A stretch of DNA of 35,268 nt, taken from positions 1 through 35,268 of the forward strand of contig CADCOE010000074.1 of NCBI GenBank assembly GCA_902802985.1, given 5' to 3'. Positions 35,268 through 35,268 of the stretch are shown here, in pieces (positions within the stretch are counted from its first letter, which is position 1; the number at the start of each line of letters is the position of its first letter). This DNA comes from an uncultured Ruminococcus sp. Lineage in GTDB: Bacteria > Bacillota > Clostridia > Oscillospirales > Acutalibacteraceae. The notes beneath the pieces were generated by a model. That model had not been told where the DNA came from. It did no database searches and saw nothing but the letters and a program-made list of their open reading frames with translations. The position numbers were made by a program, and so were the translations under genes.

Positions 35268-35268
35268 G

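Noticed and set aside
1..35268. CRISPR array, insertion sequence, prophage or toxin-antitoxin system
   Set aside because: No spaced direct repeats, transposase, integrase, phage genes or recognisable toxin-antitoxin pair were found; gene order is mostly housekeeping.

Overview
The window looks like a chromosomal segment of a low-to-moderate GC Gram-positive anaerobe of the Clostridia, most likely a Ruminococcus-like member of the Oscillospiraceae. This rests on gene content and order: rplS, signal peptidase, rbgA and rnhB in a row; tig-clpP-clpX; a CwlD-type amidase, which implies a spore-forming lineage; a DUF1540 peptide; and a Tad-type pilus locus carrying an FHA protein. Promoters are TTGNNN-17-TATAAT-like, Shine-Dalgarno sequences are strong, and TTG or GTG starts are common. 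The genus is an inference; no rRNA is present.

Layout. 1-5319: end of a Tad/Flp pilus-like operon (a C-terminal fragment, a TadE-like pseudopilin, an A24 prepilin peptidase, a membrane-anchored WG-repeat protein and a DUF6382-like/FHA protein), closed by a terminator. 5575-10861: a large secreted papain-like (C1) protease with Ig-like domains, followed by a diverged, 5'-truncated and frameshifted tandem copy of its C-terminal 500 residues. Each is followed by a similar terminator. 11039-16919: mutL, a coiled-coil protein, a cwlD-like amidase, radA, an antisense DUF1540 peptide and a variant peptide deformylase. 16974-18158 (minus): a RodA/FtsW-family glycosyltransferase.

18192-23338: a divergent promoter region with a perfect 24-bp tandem repeat and a structured leader, then rplS, a signal-peptidase-like protein lacking the catalytic serine, three tandem type I signal peptidases, rbgA, rnhB and yraN. 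23488-26680: an M19 dipeptidase, threonine synthase and a metallophosphoesterase. 26923-30186: tig, clpP and clpX. 30254-30751 (minus): a YfcE-type phosphodiesterase. 30812-31698: a cassette of three small proteins I cannot name. 31800-34017 (minus): proBA for proline synthesis, with a short ProB lacking a PUA domain. 34262-34960: a TrmO-like tRNA methyltransferase. 35191-35267 (minus): tRNA-Val(GAC).

Most of the window is housekeeping. The points most worth following are the signal peptidase array headed by a probable pseudoenzyme, the partial duplicate of the secreted protease with a one-base frameshift in an A-tract, the doubled TTVL motif just before the FHA domain, the three-gene small-protein cassette, and a peptide deformylase with Met in place of the motif 1 Gln. 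I saw no CRISPR array, insertion sequence, prophage or obvious new defence system.
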